DNA of 64,000 nt from Amycolatopsis vancoresmycina (GTDB lineage Bacteria; Actinomycetota; Actinomycetes; Mycobacteriales; Pseudonocardiaceae), in NCBI RefSeq assembly GCF_000716785.1, contig NZ_JNYY01000003.1, positions 124,001 through 188,000 on the forward strand. The letters run 5' to 3'. The notes below the pieces were generated by a model, which had not been told where the DNA came from, ran no database searches, and worked only from the letters and a program-made list of their open reading frames with translations. Of the stretch, positions 1 to 10,500 are shown piece by piece. The translations under genes and the position numbers were made by a program. How positions within the stretch are numbered: position 1 is the stretch's first letter; the number at the start of each line of letters is the position of its first letter.

Positions 1-2
1 CC

Positions 3-3000
3 GGCGGCTTCCTGGAAAACGCGGCGGACTTCGACGCCGCCCTCTTCGGTATCTCGCCGCGCGAAGCCCTGGCCATGGACCCGCAGCAGCGGATCCTCCT
101 CGAGACGGCGTGGGAGCTGTTCGAACGCGCGGGCCTGGACCCGCGCTCGGTCCGCGGCGACCGGATCGGCGTCTTCGCCGGCACCAACGGTCAGGACTAC
201 CCGGCGCTGCTCGCCGACGCGGGCGACGACGTCGCCGGGTACGTCGGCACGGGCAACGCGGCCGCCGTGGTGTCCGGCCGGATCGCGTACGCGTTCGGGC
301 TGGAGGGCCCGGCGGTCACAGTGGACACGGCGTGCTCGTCGTCGCTGGTCGCGCTGCACTGGGCGCGGCAGGCGCTGCGGGCGGGCGAGTGCGACCTCGC
401 CATCGCCGGCGGGGTCACCGTGATGGCCACGCCCGGCGCGTTCGTGGAGTTCGACCGGCAGGGCGGCCTCGCCCCGGACGGCCGCTGCAAGGCGTTCGCC
501 GAAGCCGCGGACGGCACCGGCTGGGGCGAAGGCGCGGGCCTGCTCCTGGTGGAACGGCTGTCGGACGCGCGCCGGCTCGGGCACGAGGTCCTGGCCGTGG
601 TGCGCGGTTCCGCGGTCAATTCCGACGGCGCGTCGAACGGCTTGACCGCGCCGAACGGCCCCTCCCAGCAACGCGTGATCCGCGCGGCACTGGCCGACGC
701 CGGGCTGACTCCGTCCGATGTGGACGCGGTCGAGGCGCACGGCACCGGCACCGAACTGGGTGACCCGATCGAAGCCCAGGCGTTGCTGGCCACCTACGGC
801 CAGGAGCGCGACGAGCCGCTGTGGCTGGGGTCGGTGAAGTCGAACCTGGGTCACACGCAGGCCGCCGCGGGCGTCGCCGGGATCATCAAGATGGTCATGG
901 CCATCCGGAACGGCGTGCTGCCGCAGACGCTGCACGTCGACGCGCCATCGTCCCATGTGGACTGGAACGCGGGTGCGGTGGAGCTGCTCACGGAGACCCG
1001 GAAGTGGCCGTCCGACCGGCCGCGGCGTGCGGGCGTGTCGTCGTTCGGGATTTCCGGCACGAACGCGCACACGATCCTGGAGCAGGCCCCCGACGCCGTC
1101 GTGGTCCACGACACCGCACCGGCGGGCCTGCTCCCGGTGCCGCTCTCGGCGCAGACGGAGACCGGGCTGCGCGAGCAGGCCCGGCGCCTGCTCGCCGCCG
1201 AACGCGGGACGTTGCCGGACGTCGCCTTCTCATCGGCGAACGCGCGTGCCGCCCTGCCGCGGCGTGCGGTGGTGCTCGCCGAGGACGACAACGACCTGGT
1301 CCGAGGCCTGACCGCGCTGGCTGCCGGGGCGTCGGATCCTTCGGTGGTGCGCGGGGAAGTGGTGGCCGGCTCGCTCGCCGTGCTCTTCACTGGCCAGGGG
1401 GCGCAGCGGGCCGGGATGGGCCGGGGGCTGTACGACCGGTTCCCGGTGTACGCGACGGCGTTCGACGCGGTGTGCGCCGAGTTCGATCGGCTCCTGGACC
1501 GGCCGCTGCGGGATGTCGTCTTCGAAGGGTCCTCGTTGGACTTCACCGGGTACACGCAGCCTGCGTTGTTCGCGGTCGAAGTGGCGCTTTTCCGGCTTGT
1601 TTCGTCCTGGGGTGTGCGCCCGGATTTCGTGGCCGGGCATTCGATCGGCGAGATTTCGGCCGCTCACGTCGCCGGTGTGCTGTCTCTTGTGGACGCTTGT
1701 CGGCTTGTTGCGGCGCGGGCTTCTTTGATGCAGGCGTTGCCCGCTGGTGGGGCGATGGTGTCGATTGCTGCACCTGAGTCTGCTTTGGACTTGCCCGAGG
1801 GTGTCTCGGTTGCGGCGGTGAACGGCCCGGAGTCGGTGGTGATCTCCGGCGACGAGGCGGCCGTACTGGCGGTGGCCGCCCAGTTCCCGAAGACCAAGCG
1901 GCTTTCGGTGAGCCACGCGTTCCACTCGCCGCTGATGGACCCGATGCTCGCCGACTTTCGCGCGGTCGCGGAGACGCTGACATATCACCGGCCGGAGATA
2001 CCGGTGCTCTCGAATGTGAGCGGTGCTCTCGCCTCGTCGTTCACGGCGGAGTACTGGGTGCGGCACGTGCGGGAGACGGTCCGGTTCGCCGACGGTGTCT
2101 CGACGTTGGTGGCCGAGGGTGCCGGGGTGTTCCTTGAGCTGGGCCCGGACGGGGTGCTCAGCGCGATGGTGCCGGGGACGGCGATTCCGACGTTGCGCCG
2201 CGACCGGGACGAAGCACGGTCGTTCGTGACCGCCCTGGCCGCGTTGCACGCGAACGGGGTGCCGGTGGACTGGACGGCGTTGCCCGGTCACCGGATTCCG
2301 CTGCCGACCTACGCGTTCCAGCGGGAACGCTTCTGGCCGGCGCCGTCCTCGCGCGAGGTCGGCAGCGAGGTGGACGCCCAGTTCTGGTCGGCGGTCGACC
2401 GCGCGGACGCGGCCGGCTTGGCGGCGGGGACGGGCGTGCCCGAGGCGGACGTGGCGAAGGTGCTGCCGGCGCTGGCGTCGTGGCGGCGGGACCGTGCGGA
2501 GAGCGCGGTGACGGAGTCGTGGCGCTACCGGGTCACCTGGGTCTCGGCGCCAGAGCCCGGCCAGGGGACCCCGGACGGCCGGTACGTGATCGTCGCGGCG
2601 CCCGGCGCGGCCCACCGGTGGGCGGAGGCGTTGGCGCGGCCGGGGGTGCCCGTGGTCGGGCCCGGCGACCTGCCGTCGGGACCGTTGGACGGGGTCCTGC
2701 TGGTGTCGGCACCGGGCGACGACGCCTTGGCGAACGCGGTCGCGCTGGCGAGGGCGGAGGTGCGGGCAAGGCTGTGGTGCGTGACGCTCGGAGCGGTCAC
2801 GGCACCGGGCGACGACGGCCCGGGCGACGCGGAGTTGGCGGGGCTGTGGGGCTTCGGGCGCGCATGGGCGCTGGAGGCCCCGGACCGCTGGGGCGGCCTG
2901 CTCGACGTACCGGAGACCCCGGACGACCGGCAGGCGGCCCGAGTGTGGGCAATCGTGACAGGCAGCGGCGGTGAGAGGCAGATCGCCGGGGCTGCAGGCA

Positions 3001-4406
3001 TTGCGGGCGGCGAGGCCGGCGGCCGGGAAGCTGCCGCAGGCGGCGACCAGCCGCAACCCGCCCTGACCTCCTGGTCCACCACCGACGAGGACCAGCTCGC
3101 CCTCCGCCCGTCCGGCGTCTTCGCGCGGCGCCTGGTCCGCGCGCCCCTCCCCGTCCCGGCCCCCTCCTGGACCCCCGCCGGAACCGTTCTCATCACCGGC
3201 GGCACCGGCGCCCTCGGCACCGCCGTGGCTCGCTGGGCCGCCGCAGCCGGTGCCGCGCACCTCGTCCTCCTCAGTCGCCGCGGCCCCGAGGCCCCCGGTG
3301 CCGCCGCGCTCGTCGAGGAACTCCCGAACGTCACCGTCGTCGCCTGCGACGTCACCGATCGAGACGAGCTCGCCCGGACCCTCGAAACCCTCCCGAAGGT
3401 CACCGCCGTCGTGCACGCCGCCGGGGCCAGCCAGGCCCGTGCCTTCGCCGACCTCACCGACCAGGACTTCCGGCGCGTCCTCGAGGCCAAGGTCGCCGGC
3501 GCCCGGCACCTCGACGAACTCCTCGGCGACGACCTCGACGCCTTCGTCCTCTTCTCCTCCATCGCCGGCGTCTGGGGCAGCGGCGGCCAGACCGCCTACG
3601 CCGCCGCGAACGCCCAGCTCGACGCCCTCGCCGCGCAACGGCGGGCCCGTGGGCGCGTCGCCACGTCGATCGCCTGGGGACCCTGGGACGGGGCCGGCAT
3701 GGCCGCCGGCCGGGCCGAGCAGGACCACCTTCGCCGTCGCGGGCTCACGCCGATGGCACCCGCCCGCGCCCTGGCCGCCCTCAAGACAGCGGGGAACGCC
3801 GACGTCGTCGTTGCCGACGTCGACTGGGAAAAGTTCGCGCCCGCCTTCACCGCCACGCGGCCGAGCCGGCTGCTCGACGAGCTGCCCGAGGCCCGGCTCC
3901 CCGAGAGCGAAGCGCCGGCCGGAACCAGCCGGTTCGACGGCCTCGCGCCCGCCGAACAGCTGGCCGAACTCGTCGCCCTCGTCCGGACCGAAGCCGCGCA
4001 CGTGCTGGGGCACGCCTCCGCCGCCGCGGTCGAGGCGAAACGCGCGTTCACCGACCTCGGCTTCGACTCGCTCACCGCCGTCGAACTGCGGACCCGGCTC
4101 GCCGCGGCCACCGGGCTCACCCTGCCGCCCACCCTCGTCTTCAACCACCCCACCCCGGCCGCGCTCGCCGGGCACCTGCAGGCGCAGCTGGGGGACAGCA
4201 CCCCGAGCGTCCTCGCCGAACTCGACCGGCTCGAAGCCGCCCTGGACGGCGGGGCGCCCGACCCGCTGACGCGGACCGAGCTCACCGTGCGGCTCCAGGC
4301 CCTGCTGAGCCGGTACGCCGAACCGGAAAAGAATGCCGGAGCACTCGAATTCGCCGACGACGACGCCCTTCTCGCCTTCATCAACAACGATCTCGGTAAA
4401 ATGTGA
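3..4406 (+). CDS. Type I modular polyketide synthase, subunit A (3' end): KS(partial)-AT(malonyl)-KR(A1)-ACP-docking
   Basis: The reading frame is open at the window edge, so the true start lies upstream; about 60 N-terminal KS residues are missing. 1467 residues are visible. KS: catalytic Cys in TACSSS (333-335), His in HGTGT (738-740), His in KSNLGH (852-854). AT from about 1374: nucleophile Ser in GHSIGE (1641-1643) and HAFHS (1914-1928), the malonyl-CoA signature. A post-AT dimerization element (2370-2500) precedes KR; KR has GGTGALG, Ser (3558-3560), Tyr (3597-3599), no LDD, Trp at the A-type position (3573-3575) and Gln at the A2-His position, so A1. ACP Ser 4068-4070 in GFDSL. The C-terminal docking region (about 4195-4403) ends LLAFINNDLGKM. 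No TE, so the chain is passed to another subunit, by docking class probably gene B. There is a Gly/Ala-rich loop at 2958-3083. Confidence 0.97.
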   Translation, partial: GGFLENAADFDAALFGISPREALAMDPQQRILLETAWELFERAGLDPRSVRGDRIGVFAGTNGQDYPALLADAGDDVAGYVGTGNAAAVVSGRIAYAFGLEGPAVTVDTACSSSLVALHWARQALRAGECDLAIAGGVTVMATPGAFVEFDRQGGLAPDGRCKAFAEAADGTGWGEGAGLLLVERLSDARRLGHEVLAVVRGSAVNSDGASNGLTAPNGPSQQRVIRAALADAGLTPSDVDAVEAHGTGTELGDPIEAQALLATYGQERDEPLWLGSVKSNLGHTQAAAGVAGIIKMVMAIRNGVLPQTLHVDAPSSHVDWNAGAVELLTETRKWPSDRPRRAGVSSFGISGTNAHTILEQAPDAVVVHDTAPAGLLPVPLSAQTETGLREQARRLLAAERGTLPDVAFSSANARAALPRRAVVLAEDDNDLVRGLTALAAGASDPSVVRGEVVAGSLAVLFTGQGAQRAGMGRGLYDRFPVYATAFDAVCAEFDRLLDRPLRDVVFEGSSLDFTGYTQPALFAVEVALFRLVSSWGVRPDFVAGHSIGEISAAHVAGVLSLVDACRLVAARASLMQALPAGGAMVSIAAPESALDLPEGVSVAAVNGPESVVISGDEAAVLAVAAQFPKTKRLSVSHAFHSPLMDPMLADFRAVAETLTYHRPEIPVLSNVSGALASSFTAEYWVRHVRETVRFADGVSTLVAEGAGVFLELGPDGVLSAMVPGTAIPTLRRDRDEARSFVTALAALHANGVPVDWTALPGHRIPLPTYAFQRERFWPAPSSREVGSEVDAQFWSAVDRADAAGLAAGTGVPEADVAKVLPALASWRRDRAESAVTESWRYRVTWVSAPEPGQGTPDGRYVIVAAPGAAHRWAEALARPGVPVVGPGDLPSGPLDGVLLVSAPGDDALANAVALARAEVRARLWCVTLGAVTAPGDDGPGDAELAGLWGFGRAWALEAPDRWGGLLDVPETPDDRQAARVWAIVTGSGGERQIAGAAGIAGGEAGGREAAAGGDQPQPALTSWSTTDEDQLALRPSGVFARRLVRAPLPVPAPSWTPAGTVLITGGTGALGTAVARWAAAAGAAHLVLLSRRGPEAPGAAALVEELPNVTVVACDVTDRDELARTLETLPKVTAVVHAAGASQARAFADLTDQDFRRVLEAKVAGARHLDELLGDDLDAFVLFSSIAGVWGSGGQTAYAAANAQLDALAAQRRARGRVATSIAWGPWDGAGMAAGRAEQDHLRRRGLTPMAPARALAALKTAGNADVVVADVDWEKFAPAFTATRPSRLLDELPEARLPESEAPAGTSRFDGLAPAEQLAELVALVRTEAAHVLGHASAAAVEAKRAFTDLGFDSLTAVELRTRLAAATGLTLPPTLVFNHPTPAALAGHLQAQLGDSTPSVLAELDRLEAALDGGAPDPLTRTELTVRLQALLSRYAEPEKNAGALEFADDDALLAFINNDLGKM
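2958..3083 (+). repeat. Gly/Ala-rich low-complexity insertion in KR structural subdomain of subunit A
   Basis: About 40 residues rich in Gly, Ala and Glu (GSGGERQIAGAAGIAGG onward) interrupt the KR structural subdomain just before the usual segment EDQLALRPSGVFARRL. The equivalent loop in other KR domains of this window, such as the gene B one near 12690, is only a few residues long. No exact repeat unit is obvious here, unlike the loops at 21964 and 52331. Confidence 0.6.
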
Positions 4407-4422
4407 AACCAGCAAAAAGAAT

Positions 4423-4457
4423 GGAAAATCCCGCTCCGGCAAGGAGCGGGATTTTCC
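4423..4457 (+). terminator. Perfect 15-bp hairpin after subunit A, probable intrinsic terminator
   Basis: The arms GGAAAATCCCGCTCC (4423-4437) and GGAGCGGGATTTTCC (4443-4457) are perfectly complementary and enclose a 5-base loop, starting 17 bases after the TGA of subunit A. The right arm ends in TTTTCC and the left begins GGAAAA, so it could stop transcription from either side. It suggests that subunit A ends a transcript and that gene B onward is transcribed separately, or that read-through is attenuated here. Confidence 0.85.
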
Positions 4458-4461
4458 TGCG

Positions 4462-4521
4462 TAGGGGCCCCTGTTAGGGGAATTCTTAGGGGTTGTAGGC
4501 CCAAAACCGGTCCCATAGCCT
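4462..4521 (+). promoter_or_regulatory. Promoter-like region of the gene B-F operon with TAGGGG repeats
   Basis: TTGTAG (4493-4498) and TAGCCT (4516-4521) are separated by 17 bases and resemble actinobacterial -35 and -10 boxes; a start near 4528 would give a leader of about 70 bases. Just upstream TAGGGG occurs three times (4462, 4475, 4487; spacing 13 and 12). The segment 4474-4489, centred on GAATTC, matches 12 of 16 positions of the PAS-LuxR (PimM-type) consensus CTVGGGAWWTCCCBAG. This is a pattern match only; direct repeats of this kind could also serve another pathway activator. Confidence 0.45.
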
Positions 4522-4596
4522 CACTTTGATGCCACTTCGGCGCGCGGATGTGCCGGGTGTCCGCACTTCGCTGGAGAAAAGGCTGGTGGCACTGAC

Positions 4597-7500
4597 ATGG
4601 CCGACGAGGAGACGCTGCGCGAGCACCTCAGGTGGGTCACGACCAATCTGCACCAGACGCGCCAACGGCTGCAGGCCGCCGAGGAAGCCGAGCAGGAGCC
4701 GATCGCGATCGTCGGCATGGGGTGCCGGCTGCCCGGCGGTGTCCGCAGCCCCGAACAGCTGTGGGACCTGGTCGAGAGCGGCACCGACGCCATCACCGGG
4801 TTCCCCGAAAACCGCGGCTGGGACCTCGGCGCGCTCCGCGACCCCGATCCCGACCGGCCCGGCACCTCCCACACCGCGTCCGGCGGTTTCCTGCACGACG
4901 CCGCCGACTTCGACGCCGGGTTCTTCGGCATCTCCCCGCGCGAAGCCCTCGCCATGGACACCCAGCAGCGGCTGCTGCTGGAGACGACCTGGGAGGCCAT
5001 CGAACGCGCGCGCATCGACCCGGCTTCGCTGGCCGGCTCGCGGACCGGCGTCTTCGTCGGCAACACCGGCCAGGACTACGCCAACCTGATGCGCGGCGCC
5101 GGGGACCAGCTCGAAGGACACCTGCTCACCGGCACCGCGACCGCCGTCGTCTCGGGACGGCTGGCGTACTTCCTCGGCCTGGGCGGCTCCGCCGTCACGG
5201 TCGACACGGCCTGCTCCTCCTCGCTGGTCGCGCTGCACTGGGCGTGTCACGCGCTGCGGCGCCGCGAGTGCTCGCTCGCCCTCGCCGGCGGCGTGACCGT
5301 GCTGTCCACTCCGGCGGCCTTCGTCGCCTTCAGCCGCCAGCGCGGCCTCGCCCCCGACGGCCGGTGCAAGTCCTTCGCCGACGCCGCCGACGGCACCGGC
5401 TGGGGCGAGGGCGCCGGCATGCTGGTGCTCGAACGCCTCTCGGACGCCCGGCGCCACGGCCACCCCGTGCTCGCCGTGGTCCGCGGCTCGGCGATCAACT
5501 CCGACGGCGCCTCCAACGGCCTGACCGCGCCCAACGGCCCCGCGCAGGAGCGCGTGATCACCGAGGCGCTGGCCAACGCGCGGCTGTCGGCGAAGCAGGT
5601 CGATGCGGTCGAGGCGCACGGCACCGGCACCACCCTCGGCGATCCCATCGAAGCCCAGGCGCTGCTGGCCACCTACGGCCGCGCCCGCAGCGGCGACGAC
5701 CCGCTGTTCCTCGGCTCGCTCAAGTCGAACGTCGGGCACACCCAGGGCGCCGCCGGGGTCGCCGGGGTGATCAAGATGGTGATGGCGATGCGCCACGGCG
5801 TCCTGCCGCGGACGCTGCACGTCGACGCCCCGACGTCGCACGTCGACTGGGCGTCCGGCGGGGTCCGGCTGCTCACCGAGGCCCGGCCGTGGCCGGAGAC
5901 CGGCGAGCCGCGCCGCGCGGGCGTGTCCGCCTTCGGCATGAGCGGCACCAACGCCCACGCCATCCTCGAAGCCGCGCCGGACGCCGAGGAACCAACTCCT
6001 TCGGCGGAGATCAGCCCGGTGCCGTGGGTGCTGTCCGCGCGGACCGCGGATGCGCTCAAGGCGCAGGCCGCCGCACTGTCCGGACTGGACGCATCCGCCG
6101 CGGACATCGGGTTTTCGCTGGTCACCACCCGGACGGCGTTTCCGCACCGCGCGGTCGTGGTCGGCGATCTCCCCGGCGGCCTCACGGCGCTCGCCGCGGG
6201 CGCTCCGGCGGCGAACGTCGTCACCGGGGAAGCCGGCACGCCGGGCAAGGTGGCGCTGGTCTTCCCGGGGCAGGGTTCGCAATGGGCCGGGATGGCGCTC
6301 GAACTCGCGGGGTCCTCGCCGCTGTTCGCGGCCCGCCTGGACGAATGCGGCACCGCCCTGGAGTCCTTTGTGGACTGGCAACTGCGAGACGTCCTGGCCG
6401 ACGCGGACGCGCTGAACCGGGTCGACGTGGTGCAGCCCGCGTTGTTCGCGGTGATGGTGTCGCTGGCGGAGCTGTGGCGCTCCTTCGGCGTGGTGCCGGA
6501 CGCGGTGGTCGGGCACTCCCAGGGGGAGATCGCCGCGGCGGTCGTCTCGGGTGCACTGTCGCTTGAGGACGGTGCCCGGGTGGTCGTGTTGCGCAGCAAG
6601 GCGATCCTGGCGCTGGCCGGACGCGGCGGGATGGTCTCGGTCGCCGCGTCCCTCGACACCGTCGAAGCACGGCTGGCCGAGGGCCTGTCGATCGCGGCGG
6701 TCAACGGCCCGTCCGCGGTCGTGGTGTCCGGCACGCCCGACGCCCTCGATGAGCTGATCGAATCCTGTGAAGCCGACGGGATCCGCGCGAAGCGGGTGCC
6801 GGTGGACTACGCCTCCCACTCGGCGCAGGTCGAGCAACTGCGCGGCGAACTCCTCGACGTACTGGCACCGGTGCAGCCGCAGCAGTCACACACGGCCTTC
6901 CTCTCGACGGTGACCGGCGAATGGAACGAACGGGTCGACGCCGAATACTGGTACACGAACCTGCGCAGCACCGTCCGCCTCGACACCGCGATCGAGCGGC
7001 TGAAGAACGAGGGCTTCGGCACGTTCATCGAGGCGTCGCCGCACCCCGTGCTGACCATGGCGCTCGGCGACGACGTCATCTCGCTGGGCTCCTTGCGACG
7101 CGACGACGGCGGCCTCACCCGCTTCCACACCGCGCTGGCCGAAGCGCACGTCCGCGGGGTCGCCGTCGACTGGACCCCGGCCTTCCCCGGCGCCCGCACG
7201 ACCGACCTGCCCACCTACGCCTTCCAGCGGGAACGGTTCTGGCCCGCGGTCGTCGCGGACCCGGGCGACGCGGGCGCGCTCGGCCTGAGCGCCACCGGAC
7301 ACCCCCTGCTCGGCGCGGCCGTGACACTGGCCGCGGGCGACGGCCTGGTCCTCACCGGCCGGGTCTCGCCGCAAGCCCAGCCGTGGCTTGCCGACCACGC
7401 CGTGCACGACACGGTTCTCGTGCCCGGCACCGCGTTCGTCGAACTGGCGATCCAAGCGGGCGACCGCACGGGCTGCGGCACGGTCGAAGAACTCACTCTC

Positions 7501-10500
7501 GAAACCCCGCTCACTCTGCCGAGCGCCCGCACGCTGCAGGTCTGGGTGGGCGCCGCCGACGAAAGCGGTCGGCGTGCCGTCGAAATCCACTCGCGGCGGG
7601 ACGAGGACGAACCCTGGACCCGGCACGCCACCGGGGTGCTCGCCCCCGGCAGTCCCGCGCCCGGGTTCACTCTGGACTCCTGGCCGCCCGAGGGCGCGGC
7701 CAGGATCGACCTCGACGGCTTCTACGACGGCCTCCGCGCGGCGGCCGGCTACGGCTACGGCCCCGCCTTCCAGGGTCTGCGTTCGGCGTGGCGCCGCGGC
7801 GAGGAGGTCTTCGCCGAGGTCGAGCTGCCGGACACCGCGGACGCGGCTCGGTTCGGCCTGCACCCGGCCCTGCTCGACACGGCCCTGCACCCCCTCGCCC
7901 TGGCTGCGTCCACCGAGGACGGACAGCCTCGCCTGCCGTTCGCCTGGACGGGCGTGACGCTGCACGCCACCGGCGCGTCCGCGCTGCGCGTCCGGCTGAC
8001 CCGCCGTGGCGCGGACGAGGTGACGGTCGAGGTCGCGGACCCGTCGGGCGCCCCGGTCGCCACGGTGGCATCCCTCGTCCTCCGCCCGCTGCCCGCCGGT
8101 GGCCTGGACGGCGTGGACGATCTGTACCGAGTGGACTGGACCGAGAGCCAGGCCGAGGCCGACGAGACCGACGTCGTCTTCGAACCGCTCACCGGCAAGC
8201 CGGTCCACCGTGTGCTCGGGCTCGTCCAGGAGTGGCTCGCCGCCGAGCGGCCCGAGGTGCTCGTCTTCGTCACCACCGGCGCTGTCGCCGTGCACGACGG
8301 CGAGGCGCCGGACCCGGACCTCGCCGCCGCGTGGGGCCTGGTGCGGTCGGCCCAGTCGGAACACCCGGGGCGGTTCGCGCTGCTGGACACCGACGACCCG
8401 GACCACCCGGTGATCCCGGCCGAGTCGCAAGTGGCCATCCGCAATGGACAGTCCTTTGTGCCCCGGCTCGCCCGCGTCACCGCCGCTGAGCAGACGCCGG
8501 ACTGGGGTGACGGCGCCGTCTTGGTGACCGGCGCCTCGGGGGTGCTCGGCGGGCTCGTCGCCCGGCACCTCGCGCGGCAGCACGGTGTCCGGAACCTGGT
8601 CCTGCTCAGCCGCCGCGGCGCGGACGCCCCCGGCGCCGCCGAACTCGCCGCGGACCTGCCGGACGCCGTCTTCGTCGCCGGTGACGCCGCCGACCGCGAC
8701 CGGCTCGCCGAAGTGCTGGCCGCGCACCGGATCACGGCCGTCGTGCACGCCGCCGGGGTGCTCGACGACGGCGTCGTCGAGACGCTCACCCCGGAGCGGC
8801 TGGACGCGGTCCTGCGCCCGAAGGCCGAAGCCGCCCGCCACCTCGACGAACTGACCACCGGCCTCGCCGCGTTCGTGCTGTTCTCCGCCGCCGCCGGCAC
8901 GACCGGCGGCAGCGGGCAGGGCAACTACGCCGCCGCCAACGCCTACCTCGACGCCCTCGCCCAGCGGCGGCGCGCGGCCGGACAGCCCGCCGTGTCGCTC
9001 GCCTGGGGCCTGTGGGCCGAGGCCAGCGGGATGACCGGGCACCTCGACGACCGCGCGCGGGACCGGCTGGGCCGCTCCGGCGTGCGTCCCCTGGAGTCCG
9101 CGCAGGGCCTCGCCCTGTTCGACCGGGCCGTCACCGCGGGTCCGGCCGCGCTCGTCCCGATCGCGCTCGACGCCGCCGCGTTGCGCCGCCAGGCCGCCGA
9201 AGGCACCGTTTCGCCGCTGTTCCGCGGGCTCTTCCCGCCGTCCGCGCGGCGCGCCGCCGCGACCGGTGGCCACGTCGGCGAGCTCTCCGAAGAGGCGCTG
9301 CTCGACCTGGTCCGGACGCACGTCGCCGCCGTGCTCGGGCACGCGTCGGCGCGGGCGATCGACCCCGGCCGCGCCTTCAAGGACCTCGGGTTCGACTCCC
9401 TCACCGCGGTCGACCTGCGCAACCGGCTGGCCGCGGCCACCGGCCTGCGGCTGCCCGCGACGCTGGTGTTCGACCACCCGACCCCGGCGGTGCTCGCCGC
9501 CCACCTCGCCGGACGGACCGGGCGGACCGGGCAGACCGCTGTCACGCGCACGGCCGACGACGGCGACGCCATCGCGATCGTCGCGATGAGCTGCCGCTAC
9601 CCGGGCGGGATCGCGTCACCGGACGACCTCTGGCAGCTGGTCGCCGAGGGTCGCGACGCCGTTTCGGCGTTCCCCGCCGACCGCGGCTGGCCCACCGGCC
9701 TCTTCGACGACGATCCTGCCCGTAGCGGGACGTCCTACGTCCGCGAGGGCGGATTCCTCCACGACGCTGCCGACTTCGACGCCGAGTTCTTCGGCATGTC
9801 GCCGCGCGAGGCGACCGCGACCGACCCGCAGCAGCGGCTGCTGCTGGAAGTGGCGTGGGAGGCGTTCGAGCGCGCCGGGATCGTGCCGGATTCCGTGCGC
9901 GGCAGCCGGACCGGTGTGTTCGCCGGTGTGATGTACCAGGACTACGCCACCCGCCTGCAGAACGTCCGAAGTGGACTGGAGGACTACGAGGGTTACCTCG
10001 GCAACGGCAGCGCCGGCAGTGTCGCCTCCGGCCGGATCGCCTACGCGTTCGGCCTCGAAGGACCGGCGATCACGGTGGACACCGCGTGCTCGTCGTCGCT
10101 GGTGGCGCTGCACCTGGCGTGCCGGTCGCTGCGGCAGGGGGAGTGCGACCTGGCGCTGGCCGGCGGGGTCACGGTCCTGTCGACACCGGCGCTGTTCGTC
10201 GAGTTCAGCCGCCAGCGCGGGCTCGCGGCCGACGGCCGGTGCAAGTCGTTCGCGGACGCGGCCGACGGCACCGGCTGGGGCGAGGGTGCCGGGCTCCTGC
10301 TGGTGGAACGGCTGGCCGACGCCCGCCGCAACGGCCACCCGGTCCTGGCGGTGGTCCGCGGGACGGCGGTCAACCAAGACGGCGCGTCCAACGGCCTCAC
10401 CGCGCCCAACGGCCCGGCCCAGCAGCAGGTGATCCGCCAGGCGCTGGCCAACGCGGGCCTGGCCGCGTCCGAAGTGGACGCCGTGGAGGCGCACGGCACC

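Noticed and set aside
4464..4471. GGGGCCCC as a second hairpin
   Set aside because: It is only 8 bases with no loop; more likely part of the TAGGGG repeat region.
8443..8460. GGAC-A-GTCC as a member of the GTCC-N5-GGAC family
   Set aside because: The half-sites are in the opposite order and the spacing differs, so it was not counted; near-misses with GTCT or ATCC (1680, 11228, 35708, 37020, 52092, 62398) were also left out.
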